A DNA stretch of 64,000 nucleotides from Promicromonospora umidemergens (GTDB taxonomy: Bacteria; Actinomycetota; Actinomycetes; Actinomycetales; Cellulomonadaceae). Shown here piece after piece: positions 55,274 through 63,817 of the stretch; position 1 is the first letter of the stretch; each line of letters begins with the position of its first letter. The notes below the pieces were generated by a model, which saw only the letters and a list, made by a program, of their open reading frames with translations, ran no database searches and was not told the origin of the DNA. The translations under genes were made by a program, and so were the position numbers. Location of the stretch: NCBI RefSeq assembly GCF_024171995.1, contig NZ_JAMTCT010000002.1:361458-425457 (forward strand), written 5' to 3'.

Positions 55274-55872
55274 CCACCGTCGTACTCGCCGACGACGAGG
55301 CCCTGCTCCGCAAGGCACTCGCGGCGCTGCTCCCCCTGGAGGGCGAGATCACCGTGCTGGCCGAGGCGGAGGACGGCGCGGCAGCCGTCACGGCGACGCT
55401 CCGCCACCGGCCCGACGTCCTCGTGATCGATCTGGAGATGCCGGGCATCGACGGACTTGGCGCCGTCGCGCAGATCCGCCGCGAGCTTCCCGACCAGGTG
55501 ATCCTCATGCTGACCCGGCACGCCCGACCCGGGGTGCTGCGCAAGGCCTTGCGGCTCGGCGTCCAGGGATTCGTCAGCAAGTCAGCGGAGCCGGCCCACA
55601 TCACCTCGGTCATCGCGACCCTGCACGGGGGCAAACGCTGGATCGACCCGGACGTCTCGGCGCTCGCCGTCACCGACGACTGCCCGCTCACCGACCGGGA
55701 GATCGACGTGTTGCGCGTGACCGGCCAGGGCTACTCGGTCGCCGAGATCGCCACGCAGCTCCATCTCGTGGAGGGCACCGTGCGCAACTACCTCTCCAAC
55801 GCGATGCAGAAGACCCAGACCCGGACCCGCCACGAGGCAGCCCGATATGCCCGAGAGCACGACTGGCTCTAG
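55270..55872 (+). CDS. Response regulator, DesR/NarL family
   Basis: 200 residues. Receiver domain with LADDEALLRKAL acidic pocket, phosphoacceptor Asp54 in VLVIDLEMPG and Lys in GFVSKSA; LuxR-type HTH LTDREIDVLRVTGQGYSVAEIATQLHLVEGTVRNYLSNAMQK. It pairs with the kinase gene it overlaps. The divergent S15 gene, preceded by a 16-bp direct repeat, is the obvious local target. Confidence 0.94.
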   Translation: MTTVVLADDEALLRKALAALLPLEGEITVLAEAEDGAAAVTATLRHRPDVLVIDLEMPGIDGLGAVAQIRRELPDQVILMLTRHARPGVLRKALRLGVQGFVSKSAEPAHITSVIATLHGGKRWIDPDVSALAVTDDCPLTDREIDVLRVTGQGYSVAEIATQLHLVEGTVRNYLSNAMQKTQTRTRHEAARYAREHDWL

Positions 55873-55885
55873 GCCCGGGTCGCGG

Positions 55886-56380
55886 TTAGCGCAGGGCCTT
55901 CTTGACGAGCTCGGCGATCGCGGCCTCACCGGCTTTGTCGAGGCCGGTCAGGGCGTACGACGTCGGCCACATGCCGCCGTCCTCGTCGAGCGCCGCCGCG
56001 ACGCTGAACCCGAACGTCGAGTAGCGCTCCTTGTCCACCTGTCCGCTGCGGAAGAAGCACACGACCTCTCCGTCCCGGGCGTAGGCGGGCTGCCCGTACC
56101 AGAGCTTCGGTGCCAGCTCCGGGGCGGCAGCCGTCACGATGTCGTGCACACGAGCGGCCAGCTCCCGGTCCGGCGACTCCATCTCAGCGATCTTCGACAG
56201 CACCGCCGCCTCGTCCTTGGCCGCCTTCTTCGCGCCGCGACCGTCGCGGGCCTCCTCCTTCAGCTCGGTGGACCGCGCCTTCAGCGCGGCGCGCTCCTGC
56301 TCGGAGAACACCCCGGCCGAAGACTCGGCCCGCTTGTCTTCGCCTGCCTTGGACGTGCCTGCCTTGGACGTGTTGCTCAT
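55886..56380 (-). CDS. DUF1801 domain protein
   Basis: 164 residues. A charged N-terminal coil (SEQERAALKARSTELKEEARDGRGAKKAAKDEAAVLSKI) precedes a DUF1801-like domain (HDIVTAAAPELAPKLWYGQPAYARDGEVVCFFRSGQ, ERYSTFGFS). Function unknown; small cytosolic protein. AGGAGGAG lies upstream of ATG 56380. The start of the protein repeats SKAGT through two 15-bp units (56347-56376). Confidence 0.8.
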   Translation of the reverse strand: MSNTSKAGTSKAGEDKRAESSAGVFSEQERAALKARSTELKEEARDGRGAKKAAKDEAAVLSKIAEMESPDRELAARVHDIVTAAAPELAPKLWYGQPAYARDGEVVCFFRSGQVDKERYSTFGFSVAAALDEDGGMWPTSYALTGLDKAGEAAIAELVKKALR

Positions 56381-56589
56381 AGCGATCTGCTCCTCCTGCA
56401 GCAATGGGCTCCCGCCCGCTCGTCGGTGACTCCGACGCTAGTCGCGGCGGCCGCGGCGGGCTTCTCGATTCCTGATCGCCTCGAGCCCACTCGACGTTCG
56501 ACCTGCCGGCGGGCGTGCGCTGGGTGTCGTAGCCGACCCCGTCACGCGGCCCCTGCCGTCCGCCGCGACCGGGGCGAGACTTTGCCGGT

Positions 56590-56602
56590 ACTGTCCGACA
56601 GT
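56590..56602. promoter_or_regulatory. Palindrome ACTGTC-C-GACAGT upstream of the DUF4184 gene
   Basis: Perfect 6-1-6 dyad 75 bp before the gene start, in the 296-bp gap between divergent DUF1801 and DUF4184 genes. It looks like an operator, but no adjacent regulator gene is present. Confidence 0.4.
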
Positions 56603-56676
56603 TGCCTACGAGCACCGCCCCGGTACGCCGTGCGCGACGTCGGCCATGATCCTGCTTGAGCCCCGAAGGACGACGC

Positions 56677-57489
56677 ATGCCGTTCACGCTCTCCCATCCT
56701 GCGGCCGTGCTGCCATTCCTGCGGCGCCCGTTCAGCGCCGCTGCGCTGGTTGCCGGGGCTGTGGCACCCGACATGCCGTACTTCGCCCGCAGCGTGCCGG
56801 TCCCGGTGACCGCCCAGTCCTGGTACGAGCCGTACATGAACGCGACGACGTCGCACGGCCCGCTCGGCGCCGTGACCGTCGCGCTCCCCTACGCGCTGGT
56901 GCTGTGGGGCCTGTACCTGGTTGCCCGGCGCCCGGTCGGCGCCCTCCTGCCCGCGGGAGCTCCGCCTGCTCCTGAGCCGGACGGCACGATCGCGCTGCTG
57001 CGGCGCGGCGGCTGGGTGCTGCTGTCCCTCCTGATCGGGATCGCCACCCACCTGGTCTGGGACTCCTTCACGCACAGCGACGGATACGTCGTGCTGCACG
57101 TACCGTTCCTGACCGCTCAGCTGGCCGGCGAGCTCACGTGGGCCAGGGCGCTGCAGCACGTCAGCACCGTCGGCGGGCTGGTGGTGCTCGCCGTGTACCT
57201 GTGGCGGCGCCGCTCCCGGCTGCTGCCAGGGAGCGCGCCGGGCCGGCGCCGGACCTGGTGGATCCTCGGGGTCGCCGGCGGGGTCGCCGCCGTCGGCGGA
57301 GCCGTCAGCACCGTCGAGCTCTGGGGCGGCGCCTCCGAGCTTCCGGCGCGCGACCTGGTCGAGGTGGTGCTCTCCGACGTCGCGACCGGCGCCGGCGCCG
57401 CGCTCATCGCCGCGCTGTCCCTCTACGTGGCGGTGTGGTGGGCGGTCCGAGGTGTCCGCGAGGTGGGTGCGGTACGCCAGACCCACTGA
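56677..57489 (+). CDS. DUF4184 family membrane protein
   Basis: 270 residues. Opens MPFTLSHPAAVLPFLRRPFSAAALVAGAVAPDMPYF, the DUF4184 signature, with TSHGPLGAV and IATHLVWDSFTHSDGYVV carrying conserved His/Asp residues reminiscent of metal-dependent membrane hydrolases. Five or six hydrophobic helices. AAGGA precedes ATG 56677. Function unknown. Confidence 0.85.
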   Translation: MPFTLSHPAAVLPFLRRPFSAAALVAGAVAPDMPYFARSVPVPVTAQSWYEPYMNATTSHGPLGAVTVALPYALVLWGLYLVARRPVGALLPAGAPPAPEPDGTIALLRRGGWVLLSLLIGIATHLVWDSFTHSDGYVVLHVPFLTAQLAGELTWARALQHVSTVGGLVVLAVYLWRRRSRLLPGSAPGRRRTWWILGVAGGVAAVGGAVSTVELWGGASELPARDLVEVVLSDVATGAGAALIAALSLYVAVWWAVRGVREVGAVRQTH

Positions 57490-57578
57490 CGGCTCTGCGT
57501 CAGGTGCGGTGCGCCGCCACGCCGCCCACAGTGCGTCGACTGCCGCTCCTCCCGGGCAGCCGCGGCCAGCTCCCCGGG

Positions 57579-58511
57579 TCAGAACGCCCGGTAGTCCGCG
57601 ATCGGTAGCTTCGGCCCACGACGCGGTGCCTTGTGCCGCCCGTCGATCATGAGCAGCCGGACCACCCGGTGCCGGTGCGGGGCGTACGGCGCCAGCAGCC
57701 GCAGCATGCCGCCGTCGTCCGTGCGCTCGCCGGACAGCGCCCAGCCGACGGCCGCGGGCAGGTGGAAGTCGCCAACGGAGACGGCGTCGGCGTCGCCGAA
57801 GGCCCGCTGCGCCACCTCCGCCGACGTCCACACCCCGACGCCCTGCACCTTCTCCAGCCGTAGCCGCGCCTCGGCGGGCGCCATCGCGCACGCCTCCTCG
57901 AGCCGCGGCGCCACCAGGGCGCACCGCGCCACGGTGCGGGCACGTCCTGGGTCGACGCCGGCACGGTGCCAGTCCCACACCGGCACCCGGGTCCACGTGC
58001 GCGCGTCGGGCACGACCCGCAGCCCACCGGGCACGTCCGCCGGCGCCGGGCCGGGCGCCGGCGTGCCGTGCCGCCGCACCAGCCACCGCCACGCCCGGTG
58101 CGCGGTCACGATCTGCACGCGCTGCTCCAGCACGGCGGGCACGAGCGCCTCCAGCACCCGGCCGGTCCGCACCATCCGCATCCCGGCCGCGCGGCGATGG
58201 GCGTCGCGGACCTGCGGCGGGGGCGCGAACCCCGTGGTGTCGTCGTCCTCGCCGAGCAGCGCCGGCAGGGTCTCCGCGGCCTCGCGGGCGCCGTCGCCCC
58301 ACAGGTGCACCACCACCTCGTGCGGCCCGGCCGGAACGAACCGCTGCGTCACCGGCCCGGTGTGCAGCAGCGACGTGCGCCAGACCGTCCCGTCGACCCC
58401 CCGGTGAAACGTCGGGTCCGCAGGCCCGTGCCCGAGCGGCCCGAGCGTCAGGGCGACGTCGAGCCGGCGGGGGGAGCTGTGACGGACGGTGAGCACATCC
58501 CAGTGGACCAC
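57579..58511 (-). CDS. AlkA-like DNA-3-methyladenine glycosylase (HhH-GPD)
   Basis: 310 residues from GTG 58511. The HhH-GPD motif LEKVQGVGVWTSAEVAQRAFGDADAVSVGDFHLP contains the hairpin and the catalytic Asp (GDFHLP). The N-terminal beta domain is AlkA-like. It should remove alkylated bases in base-excision repair. No cysteine cluster of the MutY/EndoIII type. Confidence 0.88.
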   Translation of the reverse strand: MVHWDVLTVRHSSPRRLDVALTLGPLGHGPADPTFHRGVDGTVWRTSLLHTGPVTQRFVPAGPHEVVVHLWGDGAREAAETLPALLGEDDDTTGFAPPPQVRDAHRRAAGMRMVRTGRVLEALVPAVLEQRVQIVTAHRAWRWLVRRHGTPAPGPAPADVPGGLRVVPDARTWTRVPVWDWHRAGVDPGRARTVARCALVAPRLEEACAMAPAEARLRLEKVQGVGVWTSAEVAQRAFGDADAVSVGDFHLPAAVGWALSGERTDDGGMLRLLAPYAPHRHRVVRLLMIDGRHKAPRRGPKLPIADYRAF

Positions 58512-58558
58512 GTGCCGCCCGGTGGACCGGAACCGGGCAGCGGAGCGCGGCCCCCGAG

Positions 58559-59281
58559 TCAGCCGACCGCATGCTCCGTCTCGACCCGCGCTACCTCACC
58601 CACGACCGTGTCGACGAGCAGCGGGTGACCGAGCGGCCGGAAGTGGCCGGACAGCGGGAGCTCGACGTTCCGCGCGCCCGGGAGCCGGCCGGTCTCGGGG
58701 ATGTGCGGGTCGAACCGCGGGAACACGGCGGTGATGCGCTCGTTGACGAGCAGCTCACCGGCGAGCGCCAGCAGCACCGGGTCACGCGGGTCGAACGACC
58801 GCAGGGCCCCCGTGAGCATGTACCGCGCCCAGCGTGAGCCGGTGAACGGCGTGGCGATGGCGACCATGCCGAGCACCCGGTCGCTCGCGGGCGAGAGCAG
58901 CACGCGCTTGCCGATGAGGCCGCCCTTGCTGTGCGCCACGAGCACCGCACCGCTCAGCCCGGTGCGCTCGAGGTGCTCGGTCACGACGTCGGCCGCCTCG
59001 GGGACGGGCCGGGCGTTGTGCCCCAGGCCCTGGACCGCGTGGACCGGGTGCCCCGCGCGGGCGAGGGCCGTCGCCACAGCGTCCAGGAACTCCCACGTCT
59101 CGTAGATACCGGGCAGGAGCACGACGGGCGCCCGGTGACCGGGAGCCCCGCCGGCCGCCGTGGGCAGCGCCGGGCGCCGGACGAGGTGGCGCAGCTGCCG
59201 GTCGGTGGCCCACGCGTAGTCGGCGGCCCACGCGCCGAGCCGGGCGAGCCTGCCGCCCGGTGAACGACGTCGCTCGGTCAC
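58559..59281 (-). CDS. Alpha/beta hydrolase, lipase-like
   Basis: 240 residues from GTG 59281, which overlaps the upstream hydrolase stop (GTGA). VVLLPGIYETWEFLDAVATALARAGHPVHAVQGLGHNARP and the elbow LVAHSKGGLIGKRVLL (Ser) identify a lipase/acyltransferase-like fold. The catalytic His is likely in LPLSGHFRPLGHPLL. Substrate unknown. Cotranscribed with the next-upstream hydrolase. Confidence 0.82.
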   Translation of the reverse strand: MTERRRSPGGRLARLGAWAADYAWATDRQLRHLVRRPALPTAAGGAPGHRAPVVLLPGIYETWEFLDAVATALARAGHPVHAVQGLGHNARPVPEAADVVTEHLERTGLSGAVLVAHSKGGLIGKRVLLSPASDRVLGMVAIATPFTGSRWARYMLTGALRSFDPRDPVLLALAGELLVNERITAVFPRFDPHIPETGRLPGARNVELPLSGHFRPLGHPLLVDTVVGEVARVETEHAVG

Positions 59282-60063
59282 TCGATGCCCCGTCCCGCCG
59301 ACCGCCACGCCTCGAGCACGATCTCAGCGACGCCGCCGGGGTCGGTGTCCATGGAGTGATGCCGGCCGCGCACGGTGCGGTGCCGGCCGAACGGCGCCCG
59401 GGCAGCGAGCAGCTCGATCCAGTCGGGCGGCGCGACGGGGTCACGCCTACCCCGGACCACGACGACCGGGACGGTGGAGCGGGGCAGGACGTCCTCCAGC
59501 CGGTACTCGATGACGTGGCGGAGCTGCCCGAGGTAGTACGGGGTGCGGCAGCGCACCAGGGCGTCGACGAGCAGCACGCCGATGGTGCGTGGACTCTCGC
59601 CGACCGCGTCGACCGCCAGGCGTGCCGCCTGGCTTCCGAGGCTGCGTGTGCCGGGCTCCGCCGTCGGCCCGATGAGGACGCCCGTGGACGCGACGTCGGG
59701 ATGGTCCGCGAGCAGCTGGCCCACCACCTGTGCGCCCATGGAGTGGCCCACGACGACCGGCGCGGGCAGCCCGGCGTCGAGCACGTGCTCCCGCACGTAC
59801 CGAGCGACGGCGGCAGCGTGCTCGGGGATGGTGACGTCGCGGGTCAGGTGCGGGGACGCGCCGTAGCCCGGCAGGTCGACCGCGTGCACCTCGCCGTGCT
59901 CCACGAGGTGGTCGGCCAGCTTCTGGTAGGCGCGCGACGAGGAGCCCACACCGTGCACCAGCACTACCGCCCGGTCGGAGTCGAGCGGCGCGCGCACATG
60001 TCCGACGACCGTGGAGCCGCCGTCGCTGGACCGGTTCACACGGTGCACGATAGCGCCAGACAT
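59278..60063 (-). CDS. Alpha/beta hydrolase
   Basis: 261 residues from ATG 60063. VVLVHGVGSSSRAYQKLADHL, VHAVDLPGYGAS, nucleophile elbow VVVGHSMGAQVVGQLLADHP, late VRGRRDPVAPPDWI (Asp) and VRGRHHSMDTDP (His). Resembles epoxide-hydrolase or esterase-like enzymes; substrate unknown. Overlaps the following hydrolase by 4 nt. Confidence 0.85.
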   Translation of the reverse strand: MSGAIVHRVNRSSDGGSTVVGHVRAPLDSDRAVVLVHGVGSSSRAYQKLADHLVEHGEVHAVDLPGYGASPHLTRDVTIPEHAAAVARYVREHVLDAGLPAPVVVGHSMGAQVVGQLLADHPDVASTGVLIGPTAEPGTRSLGSQAARLAVDAVGESPRTIGVLLVDALVRCRTPYYLGQLRHVIEYRLEDVLPRSTVPVVVVRGRRDPVAPPDWIELLAARAPFGRHRTVRGRHHSMDTDPGGVAEIVLEAWRSAGRGIE

Positions 60064-60138
60064 ACCGCCAGCATGAGGGCACACGAGCCCGCCCGCGAGA
60101 TGCGCCGCACGACAGCGCGGTGTGCTGTTGCCAGAGGG

Positions 60139-60366
60139 TCACCCGTCGGAGCGATAGCCGTTCACCTTGTGCGTCCCGTCGCACCAGGGCGCGATGGCGG
60201 TGCCGCCGCAGCGGCACAGCGCCACGGTCGCCCGGTTGCGCGGCACGGGCTCGCCGTCCGGTCCCAGGATCTCCGCCGGGCCGCGCACCAGCAGGGGCCC
60301 GTCGGGGCAGGCCGTGACGGTCACCTCCCCGGCATGCGTGACCCGGGCATCGTCCGACGTCGTCAT
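60139..60366 (-). CDS. CDGSH iron-sulfur domain protein
   Basis: 75 residues. The C-terminal motif CRCGGTAIAPWCDGTHK supplies the three Cys and one His that hold a labile 2Fe-2S cluster. Preceded by a short N-terminal strand region (GEVTVTACPDGPLLVRGPAEI). Role unknown in bacteria; electron or cluster transfer is assumed. It lies 10 bp downstream of the YihY gene and is probably cotranscribed with it. Confidence 0.92.
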   Translation of the reverse strand: MTTSDDARVTHAGEVTVTACPDGPLLVRGPAEILGPDGEPVPRNRATVALCRCGGTAIAPWCDGTHKVNGYRSDG

Positions 60367-60376
60367 GCGGCCTCCT

Positions 60377-61492
60377 TCAGGCTCGGTGGTCCGGGGTGTC
60401 GTGGTCCGGGGTGTCGCCGGTGCCGGACCGCTGGGTGCCGGACCGGTGTGCGGCAGACCGCAGCTCCCTGCCGCGCTCCACCTCCTTCTGGCTCTTCGCC
60501 GCGCGCTTCTCGCTCGCGCGCGCGTCCTTGGGCGGTAGCTGCAGCAACTCCTCCGCCGCGATGCCGGCCTGGAGCTCGCGACCGCGCTCGAGCTCCGCGT
60601 CGAGCTCGGCGCCGAAGAGCAGGGCGAGGTTCGTGATCCACAGCCACAGCAGGAACACGATGATCCCGGCCAGGGACCCATAGGTGGCGTCGTAGCTGGC
60701 GAACGTCGCGACGTAGAGACCGAAGGCGGCGGACGCCAGCATCCACACGAGGATCGCGACGAACGCGCCGACGCTGAGCCACCGCATCCTGGGCTGCCGG
60801 ACGTTCGGCGTGACGCGGTACAGGATCGCGACCAGCACCACGACCAGGAGCAGCACGACAGGCCACTTGGCGATGCTCCATACCGTCACGGCGGTCGAAC
60901 CGAGGCCGACGGCGTCACCCACCGCGCGGGCGACCGGTCCGCTGAGCGCGAGCGACGCGACGACCAGGGCGGCTATCACCACCGCCACGAGGGTGACGAG
61001 CAGGATCACCGGCCGGAGCTTCCACACCGGGCGGCCCTCGTCGACCTCGTAGATCCGGTTCATCGCGCGTCCGAAGGCGCCGACGTACCCGGAGGCGGAC
61101 CACAGGGCGAGGACGATACCGAGCACGAGTGCGAACCCGGCCCCGCCCCCCGCCGCGGCGGCGTTCTGGATGAGCGGTTCGACGACCGCCAGCGCGTCCG
61201 GTGGCACGACACCCTCGAGGGTGCCGATCACCCGCTCGACCGCTTGGCCACCGCTCCCCACGAGCCCGAGCACCGAGACCAGCGCCAGCAGGGCGGGCGC
61301 CGCCGCGAGCACGGCGTAGTACGTCAGGGCGGCGGCGAGGTCCAGGCACTGGTCTCGCGAGAACTGCCGCACCGTGTTCCGCAGGACGTACGTCCACGTC
61401 GTGCGGTGCAGGGCCTGCGGTGCGTCCGGCTTGCGCCGGTCGTCGGGCGCCGGCGCGCCGACCCGGTCGGACGTGTCGTTGGTGTCGGTCAT
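60377..61492 (-). CDS. YihY/BrkB-family inner membrane protein
   Basis: 371 residues. About six helices; DQCLDLAAALTYYAVLAAAPALLALVSVLGL and VVIAALVVASLALSG plus TNLALLFGAELDAELERGRELQ are typical. The C-terminal about 65 residues are charged and repetitive, with 2x15-bp repeats (60386-60415, TPDHD). ATG 61492 follows GGGAGA. The family is of unsettled function, perhaps transport or envelope maintenance. Confidence 0.88.
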   Translation of the reverse strand: MTDTNDTSDRVGAPAPDDRRKPDAPQALHRTTWTYVLRNTVRQFSRDQCLDLAAALTYYAVLAAAPALLALVSVLGLVGSGGQAVERVIGTLEGVVPPDALAVVEPLIQNAAAAGGGAGFALVLGIVLALWSASGYVGAFGRAMNRIYEVDEGRPVWKLRPVILLVTLVAVVIAALVVASLALSGPVARAVGDAVGLGSTAVTVWSIAKWPVVLLLVVVLVAILYRVTPNVRQPRMRWLSVGAFVAILVWMLASAAFGLYVATFASYDATYGSLAGIIVFLLWLWITNLALLFGAELDAELERGRELQAGIAAEELLQLPPKDARASEKRAAKSQKEVERGRELRSAAHRSGTQRSGTGDTPDHDTPDHRA

Positions 61493-61574
61493 GTCATCTC
61501 CCAGGACAGGTCGGCCGGTGCCGGCCGGGAACACCGGCACGGCACCGGCCGACGGCAGAGGGCTGCGCCCGGTG

Positions 61575-62201
61575 TCAGCCCTTCCGGGTCGTGTGCGAAC
61601 GGACGTCGGCGGCGGCCTCGCGGCCGTGCTCACCGACCGACTGCGCGGCGTCCTTCGCAGAGTCCCGGACGGCCTCCATGCTCTCCCTCGCGGGCTGCTT
61701 GAGGTCCTCCGCGACCTCGCTCGCCGTCGACTTCATGTCGTCGACGAGCGGTGCGGCCTTCTCCTGGGCGGCCGTCGCCGCGCGCTGCTCGGTGCGGCTC
61801 GACGGGATGAGGGACGCGACCGCGAGGCCGACGCCGAAGGCCACCAGGCCGACGCCGAGCGGGCTGCCCTGCGTCTGCTCCCGCATCGCGCGCGGTGCGG
61901 AGCCGACGGAGTCGGCGACGGACGAAGCGGTGTGCCGGGCCGAGTCGGCGGCCGACGCCGCCTTCTCGCGTCCGCGGTCGGCCGCGTGGTGCGCGGAGCT
62001 CCCGGCCGAGTCCCTCGTGTGGTGCGCCGTACCCATGACCCGGTCCTTGACCTGGGACATGCGGGAGCGCATCTTGTCCTTCTGGCGCTGCGCGACGTTG
62101 CTGGGGCGTACCCGGTCGCCGAGCGTGTCGACGTCGTAGCTGAGCTCGTCGCGCGTGCGCTCGATGTTCGCCCGGATCTCGTCGGGATCGCTGGTGCTCA
62201 T
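61575..62201 (-). CDS. DUF3618 domain protein
   Basis: 208 residues. Opens STSDPDEIRANIERTRDELSYDVDTLGDRVRPSNVAQRQKDKMRSRM, the DUF3618 motif, followed by long amphipathic helices rich in Ala, a single membrane helix (PLGVGLVAFGVGLAVASLIP) and another Ala/Glu-rich helix. Thought to be a membrane-associated structural or stress protein. Its ATG overlaps the stop of the holin-family gene by 4 nt. Confidence 0.87.
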   Translation of the reverse strand: MSTSDPDEIRANIERTRDELSYDVDTLGDRVRPSNVAQRQKDKMRSRMSQVKDRVMGTAHHTRDSAGSSAHHAADRGREKAASAADSARHTASSVADSVGSAPRAMREQTQGSPLGVGLVAFGVGLAVASLIPSSRTEQRAATAAQEKAAPLVDDMKSTASEVAEDLKQPARESMEAVRDSAKDAAQSVGEHGREAAADVRSHTTRKG

Positions 62202-62710
62202 GGGTTCTTCTCCTCGTGTCCTCGCAGTGCGTCGGGGATCTTCTTGACCGAGTCGGCCGTCTGCGGCAGTCCTTCCATCGCCTTGATCTCGCTGCGCCCG
62301 CGCGCGGCGAGCACTGCGGCGATCACGGCCCAGACCGCGGCGACGACCAGGGCTGACCAGCCACCTCCCATGAGGTAGCTGAGCCCCCACCACAGGGCGA
62401 GCGACAGGAACAGCAGCACCATGTGGCCCGCCACCCCGGCGCCGCCGAACATCCCGGCGCCCTTCCCTGCTCGCTTGGCCGTCTGCGCCGCTTCGGCCTT
62501 CGCCAGCTCGACCTCCTGCCGGATCAGCGTCGAGAGGTCCCGGCTGACCTCGCTGAAGAGCTCTCCTATGCTCTGGTCGCCGCCCCGGGCATGCCGGTCG
62601 GCGGGTCCGGTCGCGCCCACGCTCGTGGCGCCCAAGGGCTCCTGGCCCCTGGTGGTCGTCACTGGCTGCGCCGCGCTGGACGCGGCGAACGGGTCACGGT
62701 CGCTCGACAT
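62198..62710 (-). CDS. Phage-holin-superfamily (PF07332-type) membrane protein
   Basis: 170 residues. SIGELFSEVSRDLSTLIRQEVELAKAEAAQTAKRAGKGAGMFGGAGVAGHMVLLFLSLALWWGLSYLM is the family core: an amphipathic helix then two membrane helices. Despite the name it is a common actinobacterial housekeeping protein, not a prophage marker. Overlaps genes on both sides. Confidence 0.87.
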   Translation of the reverse strand: MSSDRDPFAASSAAQPVTTTRGQEPLGATSVGATGPADRHARGGDQSIGELFSEVSRDLSTLIRQEVELAKAEAAQTAKRAGKGAGMFGGAGVAGHMVLLFLSLALWWGLSYLMGGGWSALVVAAVWAVIAAVLAARGRSEIKAMEGLPQTADSVKKIPDALRGHEEKNP

Positions 62711-63572
62711 CGTGCTCACCCCCGGTGGTCCGCGGTCGGGTTCCGCCAGGTGTCGTGGGCGGCGGGAACACCGGCGGCGTCTCGCCAGCGGTCGTCGGCA
62801 CCTGCGGGTCCTGCGGAAGGTTGTCGTTTGCCATGGCCGGGAACGCACCGCTCCGCCCGATGTCCGGCTCACCGCCCTGCGCGCCGGACCCGACGGCCCC
62901 CGCGCCGGTACCGCTCAGTCCGCCGGCGTCCGTGCCGCCGGCGCCACCCGCGCTGCTCGCCCAGGCGTTCCCTCCGCCGTACGAGCCGCCGGACGTGCCC
63001 GGATCCCGCCGGGCCGCCTCGTCGTCCTGGCCGGACGCGTCCTTCGCTCCGCGCAGGAACCGCCCGACGAGCAGGCCGGCTCCCGCGGCCAGCAGGACGA
63101 ACGTGCCCGGCCGGCGCCTGGCGAAGTCCTCGACCTCGTGCAGGACGTCGGTGGGCTGCCTGTCCTCGAACCACTGCGCGACGTGGCCGCTGGCCTCGCC
63201 CGCGCGCTGCACCAGGTCGGTCGCGTAACCCGGGTCCTGGGTCCCGCCGGCCATCTGGTTCAGCTCGTCGCCCAGCGACCGGAGCCCGCCCGCGAGGTGC
63301 TGCTGCTGGGACTCCATCTGGGAGCTGAGCTCGGTCCGCGTGCGGTCCACCAGCCCCCGCGCACGGTCCGTCGCCTCGTGGGCGACGTCGCGCGCGCGCT
63401 CCTTCGCGTCGTGGGCAGTCTCCCGGCCTGCGTCGCCGACCCGCGACGCCGCCTCGCTGGCCCGATCCTTGACGCCGGTCGTGTCGCTACCCGCGTCGCC
63501 TCCCGTGCTGCCGGGCGCCCAGGCTCGCTGCGAACCGGCCCCCGTGCCGTACGGAACATTCGTCTCGCTCAT
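62694..63572 (-). CDS. Amphipathic-helix protein of the DUF3618/holin operon
   Basis: 292 residues. Central region with long Ala/Arg/Glu-rich helices (KDRASEAASRVGDAGRETAHDAKERARDVAHEATDRARGLVDRTRTELSSQM), one membrane helix (GTFVLLAAGAGLLVGRFLRG) and a Gly/Pro-rich C-terminal tail. LEA-like character; probably a membrane-surface or stress protein. First gene of the minus-strand operon; its stop overlaps the holin-family start by 17 nt. Confidence 0.8.
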   Translation of the reverse strand: MSETNVPYGTGAGSQRAWAPGSTGGDAGSDTTGVKDRASEAASRVGDAGRETAHDAKERARDVAHEATDRARGLVDRTRTELSSQMESQQQHLAGGLRSLGDELNQMAGGTQDPGYATDLVQRAGEASGHVAQWFEDRQPTDVLHEVEDFARRRPGTFVLLAAGAGLLVGRFLRGAKDASGQDDEAARRDPGTSGGSYGGGNAWASSAGGAGGTDAGGLSGTGAGAVGSGAQGGEPDIGRSGAFPAMANDNLPQDPQVPTTAGETPPVFPPPTTPGGTRPRTTGGEHDVERP

Positions 63573-63817
63573 GGTCGACTCCTGTCGTCGTCCACGCCCG
63601 GTACCAGCCGGACGGGTTCGCAGAGCACGAGCCACGGGTGGCCCTGCTCCACCGGTGCGGCCTCTTCCTGACCTCGGCCCAACGTAAGACGCCGTGCGGC
63701 ACTCGCAACCCGACCGCGATCGGCAGGCCCACCAGCCTTGCGAGCCGACCGCTTCGTGCCCACGATGGGCGCGGCGTCGAGCAGGGGCGCGGCCGGTGCA
63801 CGATCAGGAGGCTTCAC

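Noticed and set aside
62198-62710. Holin-family gene as prophage evidence
   Set aside because: No other phage genes are near, and this superfamily is common in actinobacterial chromosomes outside prophages.
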